Below, in pieces: positions 34,987-44,222 of a stretch of DNA of 64,000 nucleotides. The stretch is from CAZSAK01 sp964605155 (GTDB lineage Bacteria; Pseudomonadota; Gammaproteobacteria; SZUA-140). Location: assembly GCA_964605155.1 (NCBI GenBank), contig CAZSAK010000004.1:105493-169492 (forward strand). The letters run 5' to 3'. The stretch's first letter is position 1; the number at the start of each line of letters is the position of its first letter. The notes beneath the pieces were generated by a model. That model did not search any database. It saw only the letters and a program-made list of their open reading frames with translations, and was not told where the DNA came from. Position numbers and translations under genes: made by a program.

Positions 34987-35427
34987 ATGGAAGAACGCAC
35001 TGCGAAAGACGAACACCCGTCGCCAACCGAAAAGGGCGAATGGGGACATACCCCGGAGGATCATTTCGGTTACGAATCGGATGAGGAACGCAAGGCCAGG
35101 CGGGGGCTGGAAGACTGGGAAATGGTCGAGTCGGTCCCTTCGGCACAAAGAGGTGTACCGAAATGGTTCATGGCGGTGATCGGCTTTGTGTTGTTGATCG
35201 CCATCGGCCTGAGTTTCCCTTTCTGGGGGGACAGGCCCGGTTTTGAGCGCAGCTGGTTCAACTGGGGATTTGTGCTGGCCCTGGCGTACCTGTTGGTCGC
35301 GGGTTCGTTCGTCTACGGGATGGTCAAATTTTACGGTCCGCCCGCCGAAAAGAACGATGATGAACAACAGCAAAAAGATAAACACGGCGACGTGCATTCG
35401 GACGGGCCGGCGCCGCCCGGGAAATAA
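34987..35427 (+). CDS. Membrane protein adjacent to ccoG
   Basis: The ATG at 34987 follows the ccoG stop by one base. The N-terminal 55 residues are hydrophilic and acidic; two membrane helices follow (about 58-77 and 90-112) separated by FWGDRPGFERSWFNWG; the C terminus is charged, His- and Gly-containing. The overall layout recalls the two-helix membrane protein at 51377 in the oxidase operon. 146 residues; no cofactor motif. Confidence 0.6.
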   Translation: MEERTAKDEHPSPTEKGEWGHTPEDHFGYESDEERKARRGLEDWEMVESVPSAQRGVPKWFMAVIGFVLLIAIGLSFPFWGDRPGFERSWFNWGFVLALAYLLVAGSFVYGMVKFYGPPAEKNDDEQQQKDKHGDVHSDGPAPPGK

Positions 35428-35552
35428 CCACCCGCGGCGTCACACCTCAAGATAACAACCACTAACAAGGCGTATCTTCCAGCATATGCATTATCGAGAT
35501 TACGATACGTTGGCCGTCACGCCCGCTACGCCTAATCCCAATGATATGGCAC

Positions 35553-35957
35553 ATGAATCTGCATAGATGGCTACTCATCCCGTTGTGTGCCGCGCTGCTG
35601 GCCTGCAGCGGTACTGACACTGGTACTCTTCCGGTGCAGCACTGGAAGAATGTCGAGTTCATTGTTGAAACGCGTCCCTCGCCGCTGCGGATCGGCGCCA
35701 ATGAATTTATCGTCAGGGCGTTGAACAGGGACGGGAGCTCCGCCCACAAACTGGTCATATACATCCGTCTGAGTGACTCCAGGCCCTGGCAACAGGCGAT
35801 CCAGGACGGCCAACTCGGTATCTACCGGCGTGGCCTGATCCTCGCGACCGGCGAGGATGTAGATTCACTTTCGATGCGCATCTTGCGGGGTGATGAAGAG
35901 GGAATTATCACATTCCCCCTGGAGGTCGAATCTCCACCGCCGAGTCCCGATACCTAA
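35553..35957 (+). CDS. FixH/YtkA-like lipoprotein
   Basis: Translated from the ATG at 35553; signal peptide with lipobox LLAC. The 115-residue mature part is an all-beta domain: VEFIVETRPSPLRIGANEF IVRALNRDG resembles the FixH/YtkA pattern of a periplasmic Ig-like module, here tethered as a lipoprotein rather than by a helix. Position after ccoG matches the usual ccoG-ccoH order, so an oxidase-assembly role is a fair inference. Confidence 0.55.
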   Translation: MNLHRWLLIPLCAALLACSGTDTGTLPVQHWKNVEFIVETRPSPLRIGANEFIVRALNRDGSSAHKLVIYIRLSDSRPWQQAIQDGQLGIYRRGLILATGEDVDSLSMRILRGDEEGIITFPLEVESPPPSPDT

Positions 35958-35966
35958 CGCCAATAC

Positions 35967-36488
35967 CTAGCTTCGGCGATGTGACTGCAGACGCCTGGCG
36001 AGACGTTCGCTCTTTTCCCAGCGCCTGAGTAACAGGATCTTTTCGCCGCCCCGTTGGTTACTGCAGCGCGGACAGGTGAGGTAACTCAGGTAGAGTTCCC
36101 TGGGCCTGTGGCCGGCGTCGAATATTGCCATCTGCATCTCGGTGATAGCCTTGCGCGCGGTGCTCAGATTACCCTGATGAAGGTGTGACCTGAGGTGAAA
36201 CGGATACGGTAGCCGTTGCACGTAACGTGACAGCGAACTTTCGTCCTGCAGCAGGTGCATGATCGAGCCGCGCAGCAGACCGGTGCGCGTGAGAGTGAAA
36301 CCGGGCCAGGTCTCGTGTAACTGCAACTCGTCGATGGAACGTTGCTGGCGCCCCTTGTACAGTTCATAGGCAAGCGGCATATGCAGCAGCGTGGGGATCG
36401 GCATGAGATGCACGCTGGTGCCGCCAAGATCGACGTCTTTGTTATGCCAGGAGGGATATTCAGAGGGACAGCCGCACTCAAGCAGCAT
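35967..36488 (-). CDS. Cysteine-motif protein of unknown function
   Basis: The ATG at 36488 lies within the end of the upstream half-oxidase gene (11-bp overlap), indicating coupling. Residues 1-10 contain ECGCP and residues 136-140 contain CPRC, together a possible metal site; a His-rich central stretch (PFHLRSHLHQGN) lies between. Basic C terminus. 173 residues, soluble. I do not recognise the family; a copper or haem handling role would suit the neighbourhood but is speculation. Confidence 0.5.
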   Translation of the reverse strand: MLLECGCPSEYPSWHNKDVDLGGTSVHLMPIPTLLHMPLAYELYKGRQQRSIDELQLHETWPGFTLTRTGLLRGSIMHLLQDESSLSRYVQRLPYPFHLRSHLHQGNLSTARKAITEMQMAIFDAGHRPRELYLSYLTCPRCSNQRGGEKILLLRRWEKSERLARRLQSHRRS

Positions 36489-37002
36489 GGCGGGCTTTGT
36501 ATATCTGCCTGACGGTGCAATACACGTTGGCGAAGAATACCCAGAATCCAACACCCATGACCGTCGAAATACCGGCAATGATATAGGAATACATGTGATG
36601 CACTTCGGCGAGACGGACAGTGTTGTCTGCCAGCATCAGGTTGCCTTCCCATATTCCAAACACCAGCAACGTCGTGTAAAAACCGCATACGCCGATGGCG
36701 GTCCACCAGAAAGAGTGGTTCACCAGCCGGATGGAATAGAGGGGCCTGCCGGATATCGCCGTCAGCATAAAATAGGTGGAGGCCATCAACAGGATCACAA
36801 CACCGCCCACGACATTGATATGGGCGTGCGCCAAAGGATCGATCATGTGCCCCGGCCCGCCGTAGGGGCTGCCGATAGAATCAAGCCAGACCCGAATGGG
36901 ATGGATCACCTGGAGCACGCCGTGTACCGTGCCGATGAAAAAGAACAAGGCTGAGGTTACGAGGAATTTTAGTAAATAATACTGCTCTTTCAATGCCGGC
37001 AT
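36478..37002 (-). CDS. Half-length haem-copper oxidase subunit I relative (AHxH protein)
   Basis: A 174-residue, five-helix membrane protein. The second helix begins DPLAHAHINVVGGVVILL and is followed by AISGRPLYSIRLVNHSFWW, which parallels the C-terminal part of the cbb3-like subunit I at 48934 (VAHAHLALLGF, then RRKLYSLSLANFHFW). In subunit I those histidines bind haems b and b3. A further His pair is in AEVHHMYSYI. Probably a haem-binding membrane protein rather than an oxidase, because the copper-binding helices are absent. Confidence 0.65.
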   Translation of the reverse strand: MPALKEQYYLLKFLVTSALFFFIGTVHGVLQVIHPIRVWLDSIGSPYGGPGHMIDPLAHAHINVVGGVVILLMASTYFMLTAISGRPLYSIRLVNHSFWWTAIGVCGFYTTLLVFGIWEGNLMLADNTVRLAEVHHMYSYIIAGISTVMGVGFWVFFANVYCTVRQIYKARHAA

Positions 37003-37050
37003 CGTTGGAGTGGAAAATTCCTAAAGGGGAGCATTATACATCAAACAGCA

Positions 37051-37076
37051 AAAAGCCCGGACATTGCCGGGCTTTT
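37051..37076 (-). terminator. Rho-independent terminator (minus strand, possibly bidirectional)
   Basis: AAAAGCCCGG / CCGGGCTTTT stem (37051-37060 with 37067-37076) with a 6-base loop; reading leftwards a run of five T follows. It sits between the 42-aa gene and the half-oxidase gene, both on the minus strand, so part of the transcript may stop here. Confidence 0.75.
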
Positions 37077-37099
37077 AATGAACCGTATGATACGGCCGG

Positions 37100-37228
37100 T
37101 TATCTGTTTTCGAGATTCTTGAGCGCAGTGCCCGTTACAGAGAACGCAAGGAATATAGTCAGTCCGAAAAACATGACAATCGGCACCAGAATCCCCGGCC
37201 AAATAATATCGCCTAAACTTGGCATCAT
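37100..37228 (-). CDS. 42-aa membrane microprotein
   Basis: The ATG at 37228 is preceded by GGGAGGG at eight bases; the next ATG (37225) is the alternative. The product is MMPSLGDIIWPGILVPIVMF and then one membrane helix to FSVTGTALKNLENR. A single helix with a short polar end is typical of small oxidase subunits such as CcoQ or CydX. It lies directly upstream of the half-oxidase gene. Confidence 0.6.
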   Translation of the reverse strand: MMPSLGDIIWPGILVPIVMFFGLTIFLAFSVTGTALKNLENR

Positions 37229-37759
37229 AGTCGTTACCCTCCCGTAATCATCTGTTGTTTTAACCGTGCCGACAATGCACTGCACGAAGTTACAAAAGTC
37301 TACTCAAAATACAAGGAATATGCAACAAAGCCCGAGTGCGGGCGGATATCGGCACGTACTGCCGGTCTACACGACTGTAGCGGTCCTTTTCAGTCAATAC
37401 CTGCACATCGCACATGACACAGCGGCAGTTCGGGTGTCTCGACCCCGGGCGATCCATCGGGGTCATCGCAAGCCGTTGCAAATGCCAATTTACAGTTGGA
37501 TCAGTGAAATCATTTCGTTTGAGTAAACTTTTCCGGATGTTTCCTGTCAAACGGTCGGTTGGAATGATCATTGCCGACTTCTGGAACGGGAATACCGGAG
37601 CCTGGATGATCATCTCGTCATGTATGCAGCGCCGTGCCTGCAGCGGGAAGAACACGAAAATCAATATGACCGTAGACTGGGATTGTATATTTAACTTTTG
37701 AATTTTTTTGATAACATGGCCGCCGTGTCAACGGCTGACAATAACTTTGTATTGATTGC
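37229..37759. other. 531-bp intergenic region between divergent genes
   Basis: Short frames on both strands (for example 37414-37701) have no ribosome site, no domain and a poor composition, so I regard this stretch as non-coding. It must contain the promoters of the 42-aa gene (minus) and of the ABC exporter operon (plus). An AT-rich segment at 37680-37715 precedes the latter; no confident operator is seen. Confidence 0.4.
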
Positions 37760-38743
37760 ATGAACGACGCAAGTCTGATTCGGGTTGAAAATCTGTATCG
37801 CTATTACGGCGCGATCTGCGCGGTACAGGATGTCAGCTTTGAGGTGAGTCGCGGCGAGGTCGTCGGCTTCCTAGGCCCCAATGGCGCCGGCAAGTCGACC
37901 ACCATGCTCATGATCAGCGGCAATCTTGCACCCTCGGCCGGACGTGTCCTGATCAACGGCGTCGATATCCTCGATGATCCGCGTGCGGCGAAGGCCGACC
38001 TGGGATTCCTGCCGGAACAGCCGCCGTTGTACCGTGAGCTGACGGTGGACGAATATCTCGCCTATTGCGCAAGACTCAACCGCATCCCGCGTGAACAGCG
38101 GCGCAAGGCGATGGATAGCGCCAAGCAGCGTTGTGGTCTGGACGAGGTCGGTCATCGTTTGATCGGTAACCTGTCGAAGGGGTTCCAGCAACGGGTCGGT
38201 ATCGCGCAGGCAATCATCCATTCCCCTGCGGTGGTCATCCTCGATGAACCCACGGTCGGGCTGGATCCGATCCAGATCCGCGAGATACGTACATTGATCA
38301 GGGAGCTTGCCGCCGAACACAGCGTGATCCTGTCAACTCACATCCTGCCGGAGGTCCAGGCCATTTGCGACCGGGTACAGATCATTCACAAGGGCCAGTT
38401 GATCCTCGAGAGCAGTATCGAAGGCATTCAACAGCAATTGCAGGGCAACAGCCTGCTGGTCGGCTTTAAAAATCCACCGTCCGGCGATGAACTGGCCGCG
38501 CTCAATGGCGTGGAGCAGGTCGAAACATTACCCGACGGTCGCATCCGGCTCCGCTATGTGCCGGGACACGATCCCGCCGATACCCTGGTCGAGACCGCGG
38601 TGGCGAAACGCTGGGGGCTGAAGGAACTCACTCCGGAGCAGATGTCCCTCGAACAGATCTTCATCAACATCACCTGCAGTGACGAATCGATCCCGGGATC
38701 AAACGCAGTTTCGGGCGGCGCGCCGGCGGAGGATGCCGCATGA
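37760..38743 (+). CDS. ABC exporter ATP-binding protein, GldA/ABC-2 type
   Basis: A 327-residue ATPase. Walker A is GPNGAGKST (about residues 39-47), Walker B VVILDEPTVGLDP, switch His in LSTHILPEV. The signature is LSKGFQQRVG rather than LSGGQ, as usual in GldA-like and other ABC-2 ATPases. The C-terminal 100 residues resemble the regulatory tail of such ATPases. It overlaps the permease gene by 4 bp. With the following three genes it matches the GldA-GldF-GldG layout, which occurs in many non-gliding bacteria and has no proven substrate there. Confidence 0.85.
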   Translation: MNDASLIRVENLYRYYGAICAVQDVSFEVSRGEVVGFLGPNGAGKSTTMLMISGNLAPSAGRVLINGVDILDDPRAAKADLGFLPEQPPLYRELTVDEYLAYCARLNRIPREQRRKAMDSAKQRCGLDEVGHRLIGNLSKGFQQRVGIAQAIIHSPAVVILDEPTVGLDPIQIREIRTLIRELAAEHSVILSTHILPEVQAICDRVQIIHKGQLILESSIEGIQQQLQGNSLLVGFKNPPSGDELAALNGVEQVETLPDGRIRLRYVPGHDPADTLVETAVAKRWGLKELTPEQMSLEQIFINITCSDESIPGSNAVSGGAPAEDAA

Positions 38744-39498
38744 TGATCCTGTCGATTGCCGGCCGGGAATTGCGCAGTCTGTTCCTGTCACCACTGGCAT
38801 GGGCGATACTGGCGGTCGTAGTGCTGATACTGTCCTACACGTTTCTGGTACAGATCGATTTCTTCATGCAGATCCAGCCGCGCCTGCCCGCCATCAAGGA
38901 TGCTCCGGGTGTTACCCAGATCATCGTCTCACCGATGCTGGGTAACACCGCCTTCATACTGTTGCTGGTGATACCGCTGGTAACCATGCGCCTCGTCAGT
39001 GACGAGCGTCGTAACCAGACACTCAGCCTGTTGTTTTCCGCGCCTGTAAGCATGACCGAGATCATCCTTGGCAAGTATCTCGGCGTGGTCGTATTCCTGC
39101 TGATCATGCTGGCGCTCATCACCTTGATGCCGTTTTCACTGCTGATAGGGGGCACCCTGGATTTCGGCATGCTGGCATCCGGCCTGCTGGGCCTGGTATT
39201 GCTGCTGGCGAGTTTCGCCGCCGTCGGCCTGTTTATGTCGACGCTGACTGCCCAGCCGACGATCGCGGCAGTCAGCAGTTTCGGCGTGTTGCTGTTGTTA
39301 TGGATTCTCGACTGGGCGGGCAAGGGACGCAGCAGTGAGGCAGAAACCCTGTTTGGATATCTCTCGATCCTGCGCCATTACGAGTCGATGCTCAAAGGGG
39401 TGTTCAACAGCAGCGATGTCATCTATTACCTGTTGCTGATCGCAACGTTCCTGATCCTGAGTATCCGGCGACTGGACGCCGACCGGCTGCAGCATTAA
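38740..39498 (+). CDS. ABC-2 type permease, GldF-like
   Basis: 252 residues, six predicted membrane helices (GRELRSLFLSPLAWAILAVV at the start; long periplasmic loop about 45-60; later helices to residue 245). The segment RLVSDERRNQTLSLLFSAPVSMTEIILGKYLGV is the ABC-2 coupling region. Partner of the ATPase upstream. Confidence 0.85.
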   Translation: MMILSIAGRELRSLFLSPLAWAILAVVVLILSYTFLVQIDFFMQIQPRLPAIKDAPGVTQIIVSPMLGNTAFILLLVIPLVTMRLVSDERRNQTLSLLFSAPVSMTEIILGKYLGVVVFLLIMLALITLMPFSLLIGGTLDFGMLASGLLGLVLLLASFAAVGLFMSTLTAQPTIAAVSSFGVLLLLWILDWAGKGRSSEAETLFGYLSILRHYESMLKGVFNSSDVIYYLLLIATFLILSIRRLDADRLQH

Positions 39499-39503
39499 TC
39501 AAC

Positions 39504-40961
39504 ATGAAAGTTACCGTACGCTCACGTCGTTTGGTTCGACTGCAGAATATAGTATTCGTGATACTGTTTCTCGGTGTCATCGGAATGCTGGCGTGGCTGA
39601 GCACACGGTATACCTACCAGGCCGATTGGACCGCGACCGGTCGCAACACCCTGTCGCAGGCGAGCATCGACCTGTTGAGAAAACTCGACGGGCCGGTCGA
39701 GATCACGGCCTATGCCAGTGAAACACAGTTGCTGCGTAAGCGCATCCGTGAACTTGTCGCACGCTATCAACGCTACAAACCGGATCTTGAGCTGAGTTTC
39801 GTCAATCCCGATCTCGAACCGCAAAAGGTGCGTGAACTCGGCATCACCGTCGACGGCGAACTGGTGATTGATTATGCAGACAGTCACGAACAGATTCAGG
39901 ACGTCTCCGAGGAAGGTATTACCAACGCGCTGCAGCGCGTTGCACGCGGCGGTGAGCGCCGGGTGGTGTTCCTGGAAGGTCACGGTGAGCGCAATCCACA
40001 GGCTGACGCGCGTTACGATCTCGGCGGCTTTGCACAGCAATTGAAGAGCAAGGGTTACCAGATCGCCACCCAGAACCTCGCCTCCGATCCCCGTATCGCG
40101 GACAATACCAGTGTGCTGGTGATCGCGGGACCGCAGACGGATCTGTTACCGGGTGAGGTCACTATCCTGCAGGATTATGTCAAGGCGGGCGGCAATCTCC
40201 TGTGGCTGTCTGATCCCGGATCACGCCATGGCCTTGAGCCGCTTGCCAAGACACTGGACATCACCTTCCAGCCTGGCATCATCGTCGATCCGAACATCTC
40301 CCAGGTCGGTATGATGCTATTTGGTACCGATGATCCACGTGTCGCACTGGTCACCCGTTACGCGGAACATCCGATCACCCATAACTTCGCATTCAATACA
40401 CTGTTTCCCATTGCCGGCGGCATCAGTATCGGGAAACAGGGCGACTGGCAGGCACAGGGATTTCTCCAGACGCTGTCGAATACCTGGTCCGAGACATCGC
40501 AAACCCAGGGCACGATCACCTTCGATGCCGGCAGCGACATCAATGGACCATTGACGATCGGCGTCGCGCTTGATCGTGATGTCCCCACCGGAAATGAAAA
40601 CCCGCAACAGGATGACACAGGAAAATCCGCTGAATCGGCAAAGTCTGACACGGTTGAAGAGGACAGCGATGCGACGCCGGATAGCGGCCGGCAACAACGC
40701 GTCGTCGTTATAGGCGATGGTGATTTCCTCTCGAACGGTTTTCTGGGGTTGGGCGGTAATCTCCAGCTCGGCATGAATATCTTCAACTGGCTGAGCAGTG
40801 ATGACGTACTGATCTCGATACCGGTCAAGACCGCGCCGGACAGTTCACTGTCGCTGTCGGATACCGCCGTGATGGTGATCAGCTTCGGTTTCCTGCTGGT
40901 ATTGCCTTTGCTGTTGTTGACAAGCGGGGTGGTGATCTGGATACGCCGTCGCCGGCGTTAG
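39504..40961 (+). CDS. GldG-like ABC system protein
   Basis: 485 residues: an N-terminal membrane helix (14-34), a large periplasmic part with the GldG/IFT52-like fold (LDGPVEITAYASETQLLRKRI, VVFLEGHGERNP, SVLVIAGPQTDLLPGEV), a Ser/Asp/Glu-rich insertion near residue 370-400, VVVIGDGDFLSNGF, and a C-terminal helix ending in RRRRR. It is the usual partner of GldA/GldF. Five bases separate it from the permease. Confidence 0.85.
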   Translation: MKVTVRSRRLVRLQNIVFVILFLGVIGMLAWLSTRYTYQADWTATGRNTLSQASIDLLRKLDGPVEITAYASETQLLRKRIRELVARYQRYKPDLELSFVNPDLEPQKVRELGITVDGELVIDYADSHEQIQDVSEEGITNALQRVARGGERRVVFLEGHGERNPQADARYDLGGFAQQLKSKGYQIATQNLASDPRIADNTSVLVIAGPQTDLLPGEVTILQDYVKAGGNLLWLSDPGSRHGLEPLAKTLDITFQPGIIVDPNISQVGMMLFGTDDPRVALVTRYAEHPITHNFAFNTLFPIAGGISIGKQGDWQAQGFLQTLSNTWSETSQTQGTITFDAGSDINGPLTIGVALDRDVPTGNENPQQDDTGKSAESAKSDTVEEDSDATPDSGRQQRVVVIGDGDFLSNGFLGLGGNLQLGMNIFNWLSSDDVLISIPVKTAPDSSLSLSDTAVMVISFGFLLVLPLLLLTSGVVIWIRRRRR

Positions 40962-40986
40962 GCAACATACTCTGACAGGTATCGTG

Positions 40987-41877
40987 ATGAATTCCCGCAT
41001 GGCTCTCAATCTGGCGCTGTTGGCAGTGGTCGTGGCCCTGGCATTGATCGCCTATTTTCAGCCGGGCGTTGAGCAGGAGACAAAACCACCGTCATTGTTG
41101 ACCCTCGATCCTGACATGGTCGATCACATCACCATCACACCGGCGCGAAAGCAGGCAATCGTCCTGGCGAAGGATGGTACCCAGTGGCGCATCAAGCAAC
41201 CGATTGACGCCCGCGCGAATTCGTTTCGTATCGATTCATTGTTGCAACTGGCGCATACCCCGGTGCGCAAACAGTATGATGTCGCACAAACGGACCTGAA
41301 AAAATTCAGGCTTGATCATCCCCAGGGCGTGATCCGCTTCAATGATACCGACATCGCCTTCGGTGATGTCGATCCCCTCAACAATTATCGCTATGTCATG
41401 GTCGCTGACAAGGTGGCGATGATCACCGACAGTTATGCCCATTACCTGCAATTCAATCTGGAAAATTACGTCGATACCCGGGTGTTGCCGCCCGCCAGCC
41501 ATATCACCGCAATCGAAATGCCCGGTTTCGACGTCAGTATGGCCGATGACGGTCACTGGACTGTGTCGTCACAAGATACTGACGTCACGTCCGATGATAT
41601 CCAGGTACTGGTGGATGAATGGCAGCAGGTGCAGGCGCTGCGTGTCAGCCGTTACCAGGATGACAAGCCGCAGGGCGAGATCAGGATCACCCTGGGCAAG
41701 GACACTGCGCCCTTCAAGCTGCAGTTACTGCAACAGGATCCCGAATTGATTCTGGGACGCAAGGATATCGGCATGCGTTATCATTTTTCCGATGAACAGG
41801 CGCAGCACCTGTTGCAGTTGCCGCAAAAACCCCAACAGCCGGCATCCGGGGACGAGGCGGCGGATGCCGGCGCGTAG
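40987..41877 (+). CDS. DUF4340 domain protein
   Basis: Start ATG 40987 (GTG at 40984 possible). Membrane helix at residues 5-24, then a beta-rich periplasmic part with the DUF4340 pattern: DGTQWRIKQPIDARANSFRID, and the later repeat FDVSMADDGHWTVSSQDTD. 296 residues. DUF4340 proteins regularly follow GldG-like genes, so it is probably the fourth component of the exporter. Confidence 0.8.
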   Translation: MNSRMALNLALLAVVVALALIAYFQPGVEQETKPPSLLTLDPDMVDHITITPARKQAIVLAKDGTQWRIKQPIDARANSFRIDSLLQLAHTPVRKQYDVAQTDLKKFRLDHPQGVIRFNDTDIAFGDVDPLNNYRYVMVADKVAMITDSYAHYLQFNLENYVDTRVLPPASHITAIEMPGFDVSMADDGHWTVSSQDTDVTSDDIQVLVDEWQQVQALRVSRYQDDKPQGEIRITLGKDTAPFKLQLLQQDPELILGRKDIGMRYHFSDEQAQHLLQLPQKPQQPASGDEAADAGA

Positions 41878-41934
41878 TCTTGTTGCTATAGTCGCTACAC
41901 CGTATTTATCCACGACACTCTTGTCTCATGACCC

Positions 41935-42750
41935 ATGCCCGAACTTCCCGAAGTTGAAACAACACGGCGCGGTATCGCACCGACTATCGTAGGGGAAACC
42001 GTACGCCGCGTTATCGTACGCAACCGACACCTGCGCCATCCGGTACCGGCGAGCCTGGCAAGGCAACTGCCCGGCAAGTGCATCAACGCCGTCAAACGCA
42101 GAGGCAAGTACCTGTTACTGGAAACCGGCGACGGCACGGTCATCGTGCATCTCGGCATGTCCGGCAGTCTGCGCATCGTTGCGGATACCGCGCCGCCCGG
42201 CAAGCATGATCATGTCGATATCGAATTCAACAACGGGCACTGTCTGAGGCTGCATGATCCACGGCGTTTCGGTCTGCTGTTGTGGACGTGCGCGGATCCA
42301 CTGCGCCACCCGCTGCTCAGGGATATAGGAATGGAGCCACTCACCGACGGCTTCAGCGGTGATCTGCTGTATGAAAAATCCCGCGGCCGGCGGGTTGCCG
42401 TCAAGCAATTCATCATGAATGCCAACATCCTTGCGGGCGTGGGGAACATCTATGCCAACGAGGCGCTGTTTGCTGCGGGCATACACCCGCTGCGCCCTGC
42501 CGGCAGGATCTCGCGGCAGCGTTACCATCGCCTGGCGCATTCCATCAGACAAGTGCTCACGGCCGCGATCGAGCAGGGCGGCACGACGTTACGTGATTTC
42601 GTCAACGGTGAAGGCAAACCAGGCTATTTCAGACAACATCTGCATGTATACGACAAGGGCGGGTTGCCCTGCCTGGATTGCAGCACGCCGATCCGGCATA
42701 TCTCGCAAGGTCAACGATCCACCTATTACTGTGGCAGATGCCAGCACTGA
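41935..42750 (+). CDS. mutM: Formamidopyrimidine-DNA glycosylase (MutM/Fpg)
   Basis: Removes 8-oxoguanine and formamidopyrimidines and nicks the strand. The N terminus MPELPEVETTRRGI holds catalytic Pro2 and Glu3; the helix-two-turn-helix has NANILAGVGNIYANEALF; the C-terminal zinc finger is CLDC...CGRC. Lys near residue 57 (KRRGKYLLLE) is the conserved DNA-contacting residue. 271 residues, normal length. Confidence 0.95.
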   Translation: MPELPEVETTRRGIAPTIVGETVRRVIVRNRHLRHPVPASLARQLPGKCINAVKRRGKYLLLETGDGTVIVHLGMSGSLRIVADTAPPGKHDHVDIEFNNGHCLRLHDPRRFGLLLWTCADPLRHPLLRDIGMEPLTDGFSGDLLYEKSRGRRVAVKQFIMNANILAGVGNIYANEALFAAGIHPLRPAGRISRQRYHRLAHSIRQVLTAAIEQGGTTLRDFVNGEGKPGYFRQHLHVYDKGGLPCLDCSTPIRHISQGQRSTYYCGRCQH

Positions 42751-42776
42751 GTCCCGTCCCTAATCATCCGGACGGT

Positions 42777-44222
42777 TCAATCCGTTGACGGTTCAGGCGA
42801 TGTTGATTCGGATGGCGTCTGTTCTTCCAGCAGTTCCTGCGGGTCGATGATGCGGATGATCGCCCCGCCTTCCTGCAGGGATATGGTCTTGGTGGCGCCG
42901 CTGACACTGAACAGCTGATCGGCGAGTGGTTTGTTGTCCTCTTCGTAGGGATCGAATACCAGGTGCGTCGCGCCCTTGATGTTCCTGAACAGGGTTTCCT
43001 TGTCTTTATACGGCGGAGGCAACGGCATCGAAGGGCGTTTGATAGCGAGCATGGTGCGGCCCGGCCATTCGCTCATCACGAAGATATTCTCGTCTTCCGG
43101 GACATCCTCGAGTTCGGTACTGAGGGTCAGGATCAGTTTATCGACGGGCGATAACGCATTACGTTCGACGGCGATGCGATAGGCCTTGTCGCCCTGCATG
43201 AACAACAGTGCGACCAGAAACAGGACGATAAAAAAGATACCGCGTTGACCCATGAATCCCGTCTTGCCCAGCGACTGATTGAGTCGGATCAGTAACGGTA
43301 TGCCGCAATAAAGCAGCGCCGCAAGAGAGATAAACACCCATGTGGCGTCCGCCGCGAACAGGCCGAAGGCCACACCCAGTATCAGCATGCGCCCGATCAG
43401 ATCCCTGGCCAGCCTGAGCGAATCCACTGCAAGCGCCACGAGCATCAATATCCCCAGCAGTGCACCGATGACGATATAAAAATCCTCACTGGGTTCGACG
43501 CCGAGAATATTGTCGGTAAACACGGTGTAGGGATTTCCCAGCCACGACTGGGTTATCCATCCCATACCGACCAGCAGGATGAAGATGACCGCGATCACGA
43601 TACCGATGTACATATATTTCTGATGACGTTTATCGAGTGGGTTCTTGCGCCATTCCCAGAGGAGCGACAGGGGATAGGCAAGTCCGATGGGGTGCAGGGA
43701 AACGGCGAACATGACGACGATCAACTGCAGAAAAAACCACCCGCCGAACAGACGGTTCTTCGAGCGGTAGGCATGGTCGATCCATCTTCCCAGTGCGAAG
43801 GTCAACAACAGGTACGGGCCTGCGCCGAGTGAATCGACCTGATGCACGGTCAACGGGGCAATCAACAGCAGGCCGGCAGCGATCAGCGCGGCTTCATCGC
43901 CGGCGTAATTCCGGTGCCATTTATACAGCAGTACGGCGGCCCAGAATGTAATCAGTAACGTAAACACCTTGGCGGCGAGAATGTTTCCCGGCCAGTAGAT
44001 ACCCAGCGGGATGAATACCAATGCACGCAGGTCCGGGATGCCCATGGTCACCGCCGGGCTGGCGATCTTGTCCGCCACCGACCAGCCTATCAGTAAGGCC
44101 CTGGCCGCCGCTTCGTTGATCCCGTAGGCGTCCAGGCGCAGCAGATGAAAACCGATGATCGCACCGCCCCAGGTGATCATGGTCAACAATACCCAATAGA
44201 CGGGTTTAATCTGTATCTGCAT
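42777..44222 (-). CDS. Multi-pass membrane protein, possibly glycosyltransferase-like
   Basis: 481 residues with about ten to eleven membrane helices in the first 350 residues and a soluble C-terminal part (about 355-470). The spacing and the long hydrophobic blocks recall GT-C (ArnT/PMT-type) transferases, but the acidic pair expected in the first periplasmic loop is not clear (RLDAYGINEAAAR). No close family recognised. Ends in an acidic Ser/Pro/Glu tail. Confidence 0.55.
   Translation of the reverse strand: MQIQIKPVYWVLLTMITWGGAIIGFHLLRLDAYGINEAAARALLIGWSVADKIASPAVTMGIPDLRALVFIPLGIYWPGNILAAKVFTLLITFWAAVLLYKWHRNYAGDEAALIAAGLLLIAPLTVHQVDSLGAGPYLLLTFALGRWIDHAYRSKNRLFGGWFFLQLIVVMFAVSLHPIGLAYPLSLLWEWRKNPLDKRHQKYMYIGIVIAVIFILLVGMGWITQSWLGNPYTVFTDNILGVEPSEDFYIVIGALLGILMLVALAVDSLRLARDLIGRMLILGVAFGLFAADATWVFISLAALLYCGIPLLIRLNQSLGKTGFMGQRGIFFIVLFLVALLFMQGDKAYRIAVERNALSPVDKLILTLSTELEDVPEDENIFVMSEWPGRTMLAIKRPSMPLPPPYKDKETLFRNIKGATHLVFDPYEEDNKPLADQLFSVSGATKTISLQEGGAIIRIIDPQELLEEQTPSESTSPEPSTD

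Noticed and set aside
37290..37701. Frames of 95 and 124 codons in the 531-bp gap
   Set aside because: No ribosome site, no hydrophobic or domain pattern, and mutually antisense.
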